Positions 35,918-47,613 of a stretch of DNA of 64,000 nucleotides are shown here, one piece after another. Position 1 is the stretch's first letter. Every line of letters starts with the position of its first letter. Position numbers and translations under genes: made by a program. Source of the DNA: Endomychus coccineus. Taxonomy: Eukaryota; Arthropoda; Insecta; Coleoptera; Endomychidae. The DNA lies in assembly GCA_958510875.1 (NCBI GenBank), contig OY294067.1:253347736-253411735 (forward strand). The letters are read 5' to 3'. Below the pieces are notes generated by a model that saw only the letters and a program-made list of their open reading frames with translations, did no database searches and was not told the DNA's origin.

Positions 35918-37058
35918 ATGAATATGGAAGACATGTACGCCCCCTGAAATACGTGAAATTGCCCAAAATACCGTGGGTAATTTGCTACCGGATAAATCCC
36001 GAATAGAATACAAGAAGCAATACGATAAGTTTGAAACATGGTGCATCCCGGAGAAAATTTTATTAGAGTACTTTGAATTACAACGCAGGAAGTTTAAGGC
36101 CTCTACGTTATGGACAATTTATTCCATGTTGAGGTCGTGCTTAAGCCTATATAAAAATGTCGACATACCGAAATATAATAAGCTGCAGGCTTTTCTAAAA
36201 CGGGCATCGCAACATTATACACCGCGAAAATCAAAAATTTCAGAAGAGGAAGACATTCGTAAATTTATAACAATCGCAGATGATAAAACATACCTAGCAA
36301 TGAACGTAAGTTCCCATTCTTGAAGCTTCAAATTCAACAACAATATTTATTTTAGATTATCTTGATAATAGGTTATAATGGGGCATGCAGACGTGAGGAA
36401 TTAACCAATATGTCTATAGATGATATACAATATAGAGCTGATTCCATCATTGTCGTTATACCTAAAACAAAAAATTGTGTACCCAGAACATACGTTGTGA
36501 CAGATGAAAATTGGATTAACCTAATTAAGAAATATGCCGACTTAAGGCCTAAAAAAGTAACTCACCGGCGATTTTTTTTAACGTATCGTACTGGGTATTG
36601 CATTAATAGCCCAATAGGAATCAACATGATGGGAAATGTAGCTAAAACAATTGTTGGATTTCTTGAATTACCAAATCCGGAACTTTTTACGGGCCATTGT
36701 TTCACAAGATCTAGTGCCACTGATATAGCAAATTCTGGCTGCGATTTATTAACAATAAAACGCTTGGGGGTGGAAATCTTCAGCTGTTGCGGAAGGGTAT
36801 GTTGCTTCGCTGCGAAATAAAATTGAAGTGGCAAAGATGTTTGCACAACGAAAGGATTCAGACTTACCTGGATGCTCCAAATCCACAGTTTCACAGCCAC
36901 AAATTAATGTAAATTCGGCCAGAAACAACACTGTTTCAGATAACGAAAACATAGAACAAAATTTGACCTCAACACATGGGTTGACTGTAAATTCTAAAGA
37001 TACGTCCACTGTCCATGTCAACATATATAATCGCTGTGGTTTCAATCAACCAATGTAA
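35918..37058 (+). pseudogene. Crypton tyrosine-recombinase gene 1, one intron, two frameshifts
   Basis: This is the transposase of a Crypton, a DNA transposon that moves with a tyrosine recombinase. The start is ATG at 35918 (MNMEDMYAP), with a one-base frameshift in the C-run at about 35940. Exon 1 continues to 36305 with KSRIEYKKQYDKFETWC (N-terminal core-binding domain). A 50-nt GT-AG intron (36306-36355) follows. Exon 2 has GACRREELTNM (first catalytic Arg), GHCFTRSSATDIA (the H-x-x-R pair) and, after a frameshift in the G-run near 36767, WKSSAVAEGYVAS, where the Tyr is the likely nucleophile. The C-terminus ends VHVNIYNRCGFNQPM at 37058. Catalytic residues are otherwise kept, so the copy died recently. 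Confidence 0.85.
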
Positions 37059-39244
37059 AATTAAGAGTTTGTCTTCGTTAGCAATAAAACATTTATTATT
37101 TACGTTGTTGATTGTTAATTATTCTTCTTCAGTTCTGGACTTTGGTCAATGGTTAATAACCTCAAAACACACTGCCGTGAAAAGTAAATGGCAGCTTGCA
37201 GCGCACCCTGGCGCGTTTATTCAAATAATTTAATTCCTGTGTATAAATAAAGCGAAATAAAAATTTAATATTATTTATTGCGAACGTATAACACATTATA
37301 AAATTGTTTGATCTTCCACAATGTTCTGCCATGAATTCCATTTCTATAAAACCATTGTTTCCGTAATTTTAGTTTCGTCTCTACTGGAAAGAGCAATGAC
37401 ACTAGAAAACGACTATTAGTACAAATATCTAAACCATATTGTGTATTAGCTGAAATGAATTTTTCCACTGGACACGTCGGTGACTTTCTCTTCTTGAGTT
37501 GTTGACGACACTGTCATTTAAACTGACATAATGATGACAAGATAATTCCGCATCAAGCTCGCCAACCTAAAAATTTTCGTAAAAAGTTCCGTGCTTTTTT
37601 GGATATTAAGACACGCCGAGTGATGACGTTGCGTTCGTTAATGGGTCAATTAGAAAATCAAAATGGAGGCAAATTACAAAAAAAATATATTCTGTTGTTA
37701 ATTTGAATGTTTCCAAGCTTAGTCTCACCAGCTTTATTGTAGCATTTTGATGTCATGGAATTTGTTTCTTCTTTTCTAAGGAATATATTCATTATTTTCA
37801 CATTTGTATTAGGATTAGAGGAAGTTATGCAGTGACGTAGCATGGCTTCCTGTTGCTTGGGGTAGATGACGAATTTGCCGGCCCGATTCTCTTTCTACCT
37901 ACACTGAGAGAAAATATTATTATAAAGATAAAATGTTCTAGAGGAAAGGAAGTATTAAGCCGCTGTAATTTGAGCATGTTCAGAACATATTTTCTACAAA
38001 ACATGTTTTTATGAAGTGGAAAAAATTTATTGTAAGAATTGCAATATTTTTGATAATTATCGTGCAGTTTCATATCGTTGGAAAGCTTAGAAAATTCCTA
38101 ATTTTATGATACCAAAGCCAAATTCGTGTCATGTTTCTAAAATGACAGCTTACATGAAAAATCATATTAGACTATCTTATCAGAAATATAATCCCTACAA
38201 CTTTTGTACCTACACCTTCTTAATATATTGATGGAAAATAATGAAGTTGAAGAGATTGGAAGAAATAGGTTCATTCGAAATATCTAGTAGGTTATCAACT
38301 TTTAAAAAATTTGAAGGGTGCAATCAATTCTTCCAATTGAACTGCAATTCTTTTCATTTTCTCTCATAAGCTTTCGTTCGAATGTGCAAAATATCGGGTT
38401 CTTGAGATTCCAAGACATGGTTGGCGTAATGTAATCCTGTTTCTTGAGTACCTACTTCTCGAAATCTTGAGATTTAAGTTCCATCCCGAATGGCCAAAGT
38501 ATGAGGCAACACAATCTCTAAAACTAAACTCATCGACTCCAAAGTTTATATATTCTAATAACTGTAAAGCTTATACAGCCTCCTTTGGAACCCAAACTAA
38601 GCCAATGATTTTATATTTGATATGAGGACGTCGCAAGTATGATTTAAAATGTGTTATTTGATTCATTGATTCGAACTATTAATACAGATGTAGAATCGAA
38701 ATGTTTAATTCAATCTTAGAACTTTCGATGAAAGAAAGAGATGTTGGTGTCAAAAATTTGGTTAAAATTTTTAATTCTTGATGTTATAATGGAAGTGTTG
38801 AATATGTTCGAGATGTTGCTTTAATGAACTTGTTCGCCTAGAAATTCAACTGTCAATATAAAAATTATCGTTTAATCAACTGAAATTTCAGAACAAAATT
38901 CATCTTAGCCAACAACGAATTAAATTACAGGGAATAATTATGTAGTTCACTCAAAATACTAATGTCCATTTAGATGATATTTTCATTTTATCATCAACTT
39001 TATCATTAGTTTACTCTATAAAATTTGAATAATAATCCATATTTCATCCACATTAAACAGAGAACAACTTATATTTTTGCGCGATTGAACTCTATTCGAT
39101 TGATTTCCACGTTTTTTTTCCAAGAGAATACGCTGTATTTACTGGCTGCTAAACATAAACTCGACAGTAAGTTCTTAGTGTTTTTGAACAGTAAGTAAAT
39201 TCATTCAAAATTAACCAATGATTAATAGTTGAAGTAACAATTAT
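37059..39244. other. Crypton 1 flank and unassigned intron sequence
   Basis: No gene is recognised. GGCAAATTACAAAAAA at 37669-37684 is the reverse complement of TTTTTTGTAATTTGCC near 35753-35768, so the two may be terminal repeats of the element around Crypton 1, although typical Cryptons lack terminal inverted repeats. Confidence 0.45.
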
Positions 39245-40524
39245 TTATAACTTATTTATTAAACCAAATGTTGGAAGTATAATCATTACAACTGCCCATT
39301 GCCAAAGGGAACCTATTTTGGAAAACAGACGTTGAAGCCAAGATGTTAGCACCATCTGGAAACTCGTGCTACTCTTGTGGATGATATTCCTCGTCGCTGC
39401 AATGAAGTAACAGCTTGTCCCGACTTCAGTCTTGTCTGAATTTGCTTTCAAGTTTTCCTTGTCTTTTTGATTATACCTTGAGGTCGATGGTTTCGAAAGT
39501 TCTTTATTTTTGTCACAATGGAGAATTTTTTTTTAATCTCGATCTCTATTTCCACACTATCTTCAATGTAGCCTTCACTTGTACTTAAAAACCTCCAGCC
39601 TCCGTGCCTTTTCAGGCCAAGAACGTCTTCACCTTTATTAGCTGAAAATGTAGCTGAATTTCGTCGTAATGAGTGACCCATGTAACCAACAGGATTTTCA
39701 ATTTCAAATTTTCAGCTATATTGCATGGTCAAGTTCAATTGCACCTTTTCCAATTACTTGATTCGTATATTTCCCATTACGATGATTTAAGAGCAAATGA
39801 AATGATGTTGCATTTCTAGGACGAAAGTTTCAATGTTTGTGATATACTATCAAAATAGTGAACTTCATCATCTGGTTCCTTAATGTCAACAAATGATCGC
39901 TGAATATGTGTTTCAGTTTGAAGAACTTTTACAATGATTAATCCGTCACGTTCCTCAATGTCTTCAATTCTCATATTATACAGCTCCTCTCGTCTACATG
40001 CACGAGCTATTCCTAATATCAATACTTCCTAAAAAATAAAACAATATTTATCTGTTGTATACATGTCAAAAGTGTATTTACCTTATGTGCTAGAAATTTT
40101 TCGTCAGGTGCTCCAAGTAAAAACTTAGGAAACTCTTCTTTGGCAAAAACATTGGACTTTTTTGCCGAAATTCCATATTTTTTTTCTTCACGAAAGCAAT
40201 TAACGTAAAAAACTTAGATATATCATCAATAGAGTCATGAAGGAAAATTATCGATTTTTAACAGTATTCATGCCACAGGCTTCCTGGAGCCTTTAGTTTC
40301 TCATTTCTTCTCACAAAGTATGCCAGCAAAGATTTTTCACAAGCAGTTTCATTTCTCTTGGAGCACCAGTCTTCAAAAATTTTGTAAGTATTTTCGTAGC
40401 ATTCTTTCGACTTGTCAGTAATGAGAGCAGAACGCCCCACGTTATAAGCTTCTCCTATAGCATCGAGTTTGTTGTCAGAATCATATAATTCACTAATTTT
40501 TACTGGTTTTTGAATGTTATTCAA
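39245..40524 (-). pseudogene. Crypton tyrosine-recombinase gene 2, decayed, opposite strand
   Basis: The minus strand from 40524 reads an N-terminal domain with SKECYENTYKIFEDWCSKR and LLAYFVRRNEKLKAPGSLW. After broken frames, the exon end LAHK is followed by a 53-nt GT-AG intron (40081 down to 40029). Next comes EVLILGIARACRREELYNM with the first catalytic Arg, then a disrupted 130 bases. The stretch 39681-39448 holds GHSLRRNSATFSANKGED (H-x-x-R) and KRHGGW with STSEGYIEDSVE containing the Tyr nucleophile. A degraded C-terminus extends to 39245. Sequence similarity to Crypton 1 is limited to the motifs, so they are separate lineages. Confidence 0.8.
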
Positions 40525-42681
40525 AAAAAAACTGCAATGGCTGCTGTTGTTTTCAAATTACTACAACAATGCAAAAACTTGACATTACGGCAACGTGATA
40601 TGCAGGCTAACATATCTCTATGAATCTGTATTTAGTATTTAATGCTCCTTAATAAAATGAATTGCGCAAAAAAACGTCATAAGTATCACGCATGTTAAGA
40701 AGTACCGATCTCAGACAATAATTGTCTCCGATGGGTAAAATGTCCTAGAACGAACCAGTTTCTGTGCAACCTCCAGTTAAGTAAGAAGAAGCAGGAAGCA
40801 GGGGCTACAAACAATATAACAGGACTAACAGGAGAAATACACATTAATTTATAATTATAATAGTCAATACCAGTAATTGATAATTATAAAAATGTAGTAT
40901 TAACTTCAAATGTATATAACGACAAATGATAATAAAGAGAGCATTTATGCTCCAAACTTTGAGAAGATCGCAGTATAATATATAGGAGCTAGACTTAAAT
41001 TTGTGAAACCGTAGAATTTTCTTGATATTCTCATTCTAAACAGGTTTTACCAAGCAATCGTAAACAATTTTAGACAATATTCTTTATTCATTATTTTACA
41101 TATAGTGAATATGCTGATACGAAATATTCAAAGCAATGGACGTGCTTTTACTAGAGCTTCAGAATACCTTAAGCAATTCCCTTATCTCCTTAGTTTCCAT
41201 CGTGGTTCGTTTTCAAACCAATTCACTGCTTCACGTAGACGTGATACTTTTCCCAGTTGTAGACACATACCAGAACGTCTAGAACAAGATATTACTCATA
41301 CAATTAATTGCTATCATCTCACAGTTCATTCATGTTCTCTCCAAATAAAACTACTTGCAAAAGACAATAGCACTAGTTTAATTTACTACTGTTATCGTTA
41401 TCAGCTTGAAACTTCAGATTATTGATTCTCGGGCTTTAGCTTTGTAGCGAAAGCTTTAGTGTGTTTTATCGAACGATCATTGGAACCTACCCTAGATTAT
41501 AAAGGAACCTACATTCTCAATTATTGTGGGTACATATCATATCCGTTATCCAATGCATTTGGTTGGAGAAAACTTCAGTTGAACTTGACAGCATAACATT
41601 CAAAAGAAGGTCATATGAATAATGTTACTTTCAGTATTGTAATTTTCCCTGTATAATTCATTCAATTCATAACTGAATGAATAAACATTATCGTAATTCT
41701 AATTATCATTATTATTATTATTTGATTTCGATTTATGATGTTTATAATATTCTTATTTATATCGTTCCTTATTGTCACTAAATTCTCAGGGTGAATCATT
41801 TCTTATTTATATAATATCTACTACAACTTTTGAATTCTAAGAGTTGAAAGAATTTTCTTTTATTTTGTATTTTTTCTGTTTATATTCTTAGGCCTGCGGG
41901 CGTCACTCGCGAACAACAGCCAGTTACAAATATTTGTATAAAATAACAGTTGGTACTACTTCCATTGAAGATCACTCTGACCACTATGATTAATCTACTC
42001 TTGTGAAAGTCATTGGAGTCTCCTTGATGATGCAAATAAAAATATCCAAGAGCTTGGCCTAACTTATAAAAGCTGCTGCTGCTCGGTGTCCTATACTCGC
42101 ATGTGTGAGGACTACGGCAAGCGTGAAAAATTTCGTAAATCTAGAAAAGGCAGGCACTGCACATGTGCGTTATTCACGCATTTCAAATGTTGCAGGTTGC
42201 AGTAGATTTGTGAGTATAGTGGCACACATTCAAGCAGGGATGTTTAGATGTATATTCTATCTAGGGAGGAAATATATAGAGTACGGGAAAATAATCTGTA
42301 AAAAAGCAATATATCGTGAAATTTGAAAAAAGCTAGGATTGGCCCAAAAGTTGTGCCATTCTTAGCTTTGCTGTCAAACCACGAAAAGTAAAAAGACATT
42401 AGAGTGTGCTCTATTAAACAATTTGTTATAAATAATAAACTGTAGAATTCACACTGATGATATGAATTATAACACTGGAAATAAGACAATCATCCTAAAC
42501 CACTAAAAATACTGTTGAAGTACTTGGTATCTGGAAGGTCCTCAGTACTTTAACAGTAATAATATAATACAATACAATTTTCGATTATTCGTGGTTCTGT
42601 TCGTTTCGACGGCGTGAGCTTTTTGATTGAAGATTGTGCGATATGGACGCTTGTGCTAATTAGTTTTAGTTAACCCCTTTC
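40525..42681. other. No gene recognised
   Basis: AT-rich Rim intron sequence. An open frame at 41105-41425 (106 codons) has no recognisable motif and no coding context; I treat it as chance. Confidence 0.45.
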
Positions 42682-42756
42682 TAACAAAATAAGTTTTCTG
42701 ATGATGGTCGTGAGACCGAAACGTACGTAAAGACGAACATTTATAACAGAGTGTTA
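42682..42756 (+). ncRNA. Hammerhead-like self-cleaving ribozyme motif (type I)
   Basis: The core CTGATGA (42698-42704) is followed by one extra T, a stem II hairpin GGTC-GTGA-GACC (42706-42717) and GAAA (42718-42721). A short self-complementary stem III, CGTACG (42722-42727), precedes the cleavage dinucleotide TA (42728-42729). Stem I is closed by GTTTT (42693-42697) with AAGAC (42730-42734). After an internal loop there is an outer helix, TAACA (42682-42686) with TGTTA (42752-42756). The very short palindromic stem III is typical of hammerheads in Penelope-like retroelements and retrozymes, which act as dimers. The extra T at 42705 may weaken the fold. No element ORF is recognised nearby. 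Confidence 0.6.
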
Positions 42757-43976
42757 ATGTGACCTAATTCCCGAGAATTTTGTATATAATTTAATAGTAA
42801 TTTTAGTGGATAAGGGTAACTGTTTCATATTTATAACGGAACGATAAAGAGATCAATAATTTTTTTAGTATTCTCAAAATCGTTTAAAAACGAAAACAAA
42901 AGGTAAGTTTAGGTTCTTTTCGTCAAAATAAACAATTTGATTTCCTAACAACAGCCAGTTGAAGTTTTCCATGGGTCGAGGAAAGTTTTCAGAACCGAGT
43001 ATCCTATCGATTCAAGAATCCAGGTATCATTATGTAGTATACAAATACAAGACTTCTTTGTATGAAAATGCATATTTATGAGAATATGAACAGTTTATAA
43101 CAAACTGTTCAATAGGTCACATTCTAAATTGTTTTACCTTTTGTGGTTTGACCTCAAATAATAGATTCGCAAAACTTTTGGCTTTATTCGCTTCTTTTCA
43201 AATTTCACGTTGCAGAAACATATTTTATCATAACGTGTTATATTGGCACCGTTAAATTAGTCGAGACTTCTCTCTCACGCTAAGAATAAAGGCGAAATAT
43301 TTGTTTTTAATATTCTGCCTTCCGTTGCTGTTCCCCTGGTGCGCCAGCAGGAGTTAATTTCATGTACATAAGTATAGCATATAAAAAAAATTAAATTAGT
43401 GTTGAGCAAATCTTAGAAAAATTAGTGTCACTGACTCCCGGGCTTTATATGATTATAATGAAACCAAATGTGCACCCATGACATCTTTCTCTTTCTTGAA
43501 GTTCCTAACGAGTAATCGTAAATAGGATTGAATCGTGTTTCTCCTGCTGACGCCATAAGAACGGAATGTATTTTACATCATTAAAATGCCACTTCAATGT
43601 TTCAAAAAGCAGTGTGTGAGTAGTGTGAAAGGGTGCATAATGGTAGAATAATATAGAGCTCAGTTTGCATAATAAATGGCTTAAATGTAATTCAAATTAT
43701 GAACCTGCTTCTACTTCTCATTTCCAACGACACTTTAATTTTTGATAATAAAACATTCCTCTGCATCTGAAGCCTTTATTAAAACAGTAAAATGGACGTT
43801 GGAAGTTTTCACAAATTGGAATAATGTAGATGATTAAATTCTTTCAAAATTAAGTCTGCCAGCTTTTTCAACAAAGCTGCATGATGTGCTATTCTGATGT
43901 TTATCTTCGATGGATTTTCTACCATTTCTACTAACTTTTAATCAATTGCCTTCCAGGCTCATTTGGTCGCAATATT
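42757..43976. other. No gene recognised
   Basis: AT-rich Rim intron sequence without recognisable repeats or coding signal. Confidence 0.45.
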
Positions 43977-44176
43977 CTTCTCTACAGAACTTCAAACAAT
44001 AGCTGGATGTGTTGCTCTAGACATGAATGCAATTATGATGTTGCAATGCTTCAGTTAATTAATTATTATCTAGACTTTCCACCTAATTTTATCCCAAATC
44101 AAATAATAAATGGATATATTCTTGAAGTAACCTTGCCCAAAATTCCTGAAAGCCTACTTATTTTTACAACTGGACT
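43977..44176. repeat. Direct repeat, copy 1 (copy 2 at 46920-47095)
   Basis: This stretch, including GAACTTCAAACAATAGCTG and TTAATTAATTATTATCTAGA, recurs at 46920-47095 in the same direction with about 80-85% identity by eye. It ends exactly where the mariner palindrome begins at 44177, so the palindrome inserted into one copy. Confidence 0.75.
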
Positions 44177-44664
44177 ATACAGGGTGTTTCAGTTTTTTTG
44201 TTCATATCTTCGGCGAACAATAGAACTTTTAAAAATAATAGGGGTCTTTCATACAAAATTTTTCTCTAAATCGCTCCGTTTCCGAGATAGAGTTGAAGTT
44301 TTGAAAAATTATTACATTTTCTCCATTATCTTCTGAACAAATGAAGATTTTCAGTTCAAACTTGATAAACTTCAACTTTACTAGATGAGACATTCCTTAG
44401 GTAACAACATTTTTTCGAGACAAATACTGTTATGGGGTTTTGTACGCATTTAAACCCCTTAAACTTCTACGCCAATGGTTAAAAATTTTTGTTGTATACA
44501 GATTTGAAAACTTTGATCTATTTTCTATAAAAAAGTATTCCAGATAAATTTCAATTAGAGGCTTCCTGTTCGAGCTATTTTGATTAGACTAATCAGGGTT
44601 ATCTTATGGAATTTCTTTTGAAAGGCTATTCAAAACGTAAGAAAATATTTAAATACCTATTTAT

Positions 44665-45046
44665 TGGTGACGATGAAAAATAATTCATAATAAATGCTCA
44701 AAATGATCCATTTACTTCAACGCAACGCCGACATAGATTTCTCAACGACCTTCTTGTTCGAATTAATATTTTATTGTTAATTTCACCACAAGCTCTTCGA
44801 ATACGATTGAGTAGATCTTCTCTATTATTAACCGGCGAAGCATAATTTTATGTTTCAAATAATCCCAAGCAAAAAAAAAACGTAAAGGCCAAAAATATTG
44901 TTTTTGTAGATGCCAAGCCACACATTGACATTGAATTCTTCTTGAAAATTCCTAGATGTTGTACCATGATGGGTTTTCATTTGCCCATAAGAAACTGAAC
45001 AACAACGAAAACTTTCTCCAGCAAATATAGTGGACAGATGAAGCAC
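44665..45046 (-). pseudogene. Mariner-like transposase, left copy with internal deletion
   Basis: Reading leftwards from 45046: YGQMKTHHGT and FNVNVWLGIYKNNIFGLYVF, the (V)NVW(G)GI block near the second catalytic Asp. The frame then jumps at about 44880 into the C-terminal part (GII, then CFAG, then the degraded RIRRACGEINNKILIR). The intervening region with the DNPLD-type motif, present in the right copy, is deleted. Confidence 0.7.
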
Positions 45047-45640
45047 ATTTTACAAGGACGTGGATTTATTAATTTTCACAATTTATGTTTATGGACAAAT
45101 GAAAACACTCATGGTACAAGAGTACTATGAATTTCCAAGAAAAATTCAGTGTCAATGTCTGGTATGGCATTTACAAAAAAAATATTTTTGGCCCATACGC
45201 TTTATCAGACAGACTAACGGCCGCTGCATTTTTAGAACTTTTGGAAACTAATCATGAAGATACCACACAATGAGGGAACAAATGCACGGATACAATTGGA
45301 TGGCTTCTCCTGTACATTTTCGCAGACAAGTACAAGAATAGCTAAATAGAAAGTACGGTGAAACATGGATTGGTGGAGGTGGTCCCGTTGCATGGCCTCC
45401 TCGATCACCTGACCTCAATCCTCTGGACTTTATTGCTTGGGGTTATTTGAAAGATAAAACTATGCCACGCCGGTTCATAATAGAGAAGATCGACTGAATC
45501 GTATTCGAAGAACTTGTGGTGAAATTAATAATAAAATGTTAATTCGAACAAGAAGGTCGTTGAGAAATCTATGTCGGCGTTGCGTTAATTTAAATGGATC
45601 ATTTTGAGCATTTATTATGAACTATTTTTTATCGTTACCA
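45040..45640 (+). pseudogene. Mariner-like transposase, right copy
   Basis: Broken + frames read DEAHFTRTWIY (first catalytic Asp), FSVNVWYGIYKKNIFGPYAL (about 45148-45205), TAAAFLELLETNHED, then WIGGGGPVAWPPRSPDLNPL and DFIAWGYLKDKTM (about 45370-45466) with the last catalytic acid in PDLNPLD. It ends near 45600 with RRSLRNLCRRCVN. Several stops are present. It is a Tc1/mariner superfamily transposase of the type with W-P-P-R-S-P-D-L-N-P-L-D. Confidence 0.8.
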
Positions 45641-45868
45641 ATAAATAGTTATTTAAATATTTTCTTACGTTTTAAATAGCCTTTCAAAAGAAATTCCATA
45701 AGATAACCCGGATTAGAAAAATCAAAATAGCTCGAACAGGAAGCCTCTAAGTAAAATTTATAAAGAATACTTTTTTATAGGAAATAAATCAATGTTTTCA
45801 AATTTGTGTATAATATAATTTCCGATTATTGACGTAGAAGTTTAAGGAGTTTAAAGACATTTGGAGAC

Positions 45869-46790
45869 TTTAAGATGGAAAATTTTGTTGAATTCCTGGA
45901 GATGACCTCTATGACCATGTGGGTGCATGTGGTGACTTTTTAGATATCATATTCGTGATCAGCGACCCAAAAAATTTCCTAGTAGATATTTTCGAGCCGA
46001 TTCCTTCACTCTGGACCATTTTGTGAATTTGATTCATCTTTTGGGGGGAAAACACCCCCCCAGAAGTGCCCATTGCCTTCGGAGTGTGATTTAAGTGGTA
46101 ACGAATGATCTTGAGGGTTCACAGAACCCATTGCATCAAAAAATTTTCAAATCCGAGCTGTTTCCCAACTTTTCCATATTTTCCGGCTTATTGACTGGAC
46201 TATATGTAGTGAACATTTGTCAATAATAATGTTATTGGTGTACCACTTCATATTGTATTCCATTTTATTATCTAATTCTTGATGAATTCACAGATAGGTG
46301 GTAAATGCAGAATTTTCAAAACCATCCAGTATTGTATTGATTTCTCTCCATAATATGAAGTAGCTGAAACATAAACAATATCAATTAATTATAATATATC
46401 ACTCATTTCACATCTCGATAATGCGGGTTTAAGAATGCAATATAATATTGAGTAGCTGTATAAAGAAAGATAGTCAACAGGTTAGGAAATCGTTATGTCT
46501 GGGTTGAAGATATTCTATAATGGCGGGCTGGCAACAGGTCAATTTCTCGTTCAAGGCTCATTAATTAACAGACTAGTTCCCTCAGATCGATAGATACATA
46601 CACCACTAAGGTTCCATTACAATCAAATTTCCAATTCATCATCATTATCTCATCTATATTTAACTCCCCTCTAAGACGTTCCTGAAATTCATAAATTGAA
46701 CATAAATACCACGTATTGAATGATCTCTATCGTATTCTAAAAAAGGGAAAGAGGAATATTTCAAATTTTCAGTTATAATTTGACTAATAT
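45869..46790. other. No gene recognised
   Basis: Sequence to the right of the mariner pair. It includes a C-run near 46055-46060 and no recognisable gene. Confidence 0.4.
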
Positions 46791-46796
46791 AAATTT

Positions 46797-47095
46797 AAAC
46801 TGAAGATTGAAAGGATTTCAAAAAGGCATATGTAACGTCAGTAATTTCAGTGGCTTTCTTTATCTTAGTTAATGAAATTATATTTTGCAACGTTTATATT
46901 CTTATCATATTGCAATTAGAGACGAAGAACTTCAAACAATAGCTGAATGCAACTATGATGTTACAATATTTCGGTTAATTAATTATTATCTAGACTTTCT
47001 ACATACTGCTATCCCAAATCAAATAATAAATGAATATATTCTTTGAAGTAAACTTGCTCAGAATTCATAAAAACCCACGTATTTTTCTAAATGGA
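46797..47095. repeat. Mixed direct repeats: signal-like segment copy 1 and flank copy 2
   Basis: About 46797-46925 matches 47500-47635 (direct, about 85%), and 46920-47095 matches 43977-44176. In the first segment the ATG seen at 47524 is replaced (TTTCAAAAAGGC), so only the second copy keeps the small open frame. Confidence 0.7.
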
Positions 47096-47523
47096 CTGTA
47101 CCAGAACTATTGATCGAATTTATTTATTTACTACTTCCCAAGATTGTTGGCTATTGGACATAAAAAAAGACAATGTACAATACCCAACAATCTTGTGAAG
47201 TAATACATTTCTGGATGCAATCAATATAATTAATTTTATTAATTTATATTCATTGAAATATTGGTATCATTTCCCAAAATATACCAATCATAAAATTCTG
47301 CTCCATTTGTATTCTCTAACAATTTATGATATTGAATGGTGTTCCAAGCCTGTCAACATTCAAACCTCTACAAGCTATGTGAGTAGTTTTGAGATGTACA
47401 GTGAAGTAAAAGGCAAAAAGTTGTTAGTTGTGCAAAATAATAATTCCGACTTGATCATATCCTGAAATGTGAGAAAAGTGTGAGGCGAAAATAATACAAA
47501 TTTAAACGGAAGATTAAAAGGTT

Positions 47524-47613
47524 ATGAAGAAGGCATTTGTAACGTCGGTAATTTCTGTGGCTTTCTTCATCTTAGTTAATGGAAGTATATATTTTGCAAC
47601 GTTTATATACTAA
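47524..47613 (+). CDS. Possible 29-codon hydrophobic, signal-peptide-like ORF
   Basis: ATG at 47524 opens a frame starting MKKAFVTSVISVAFFILVNG and stopping after 29 residues. It looks like a secretion signal: Lys-Lys start, hydrophobic core, Asn-Gly after the core. It could be a first exon of a secreted protein, but no following exon or clear donor is identified, and the region is a duplicated repeat. It may be chance. Confidence 0.2.
   Translation: MKKAFVTSVISVAFFILVNGSIYFATFIY

Larger units (their letters stand above)
44177..45868. mobile_element. Head-to-head pair of mariner-like transposons (palindrome)
   Basis: The left end begins ACAGGGTGTTTCAG after a TA, typical of Tc1/mariner-type ends. 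The sequence from about 44430 to 44850 is the reverse complement of about 45480 to 45868, and the two transposase remnants point outwards from the centre near 45050. The right copy is truncated at its outer end near 45868. A 9-bp direct repeat, ACTGGACTA, occurs at 44169-44177 and again at 46194-46202; whether it is a target duplication of a larger unit is unclear. Confidence 0.8.

Noticed and set aside
41105..41425. 106-codon open frame in a Rim intron
   Set aside because: Length is within chance for AT-rich DNA, and it shows no domain, repeat family or splice signals.
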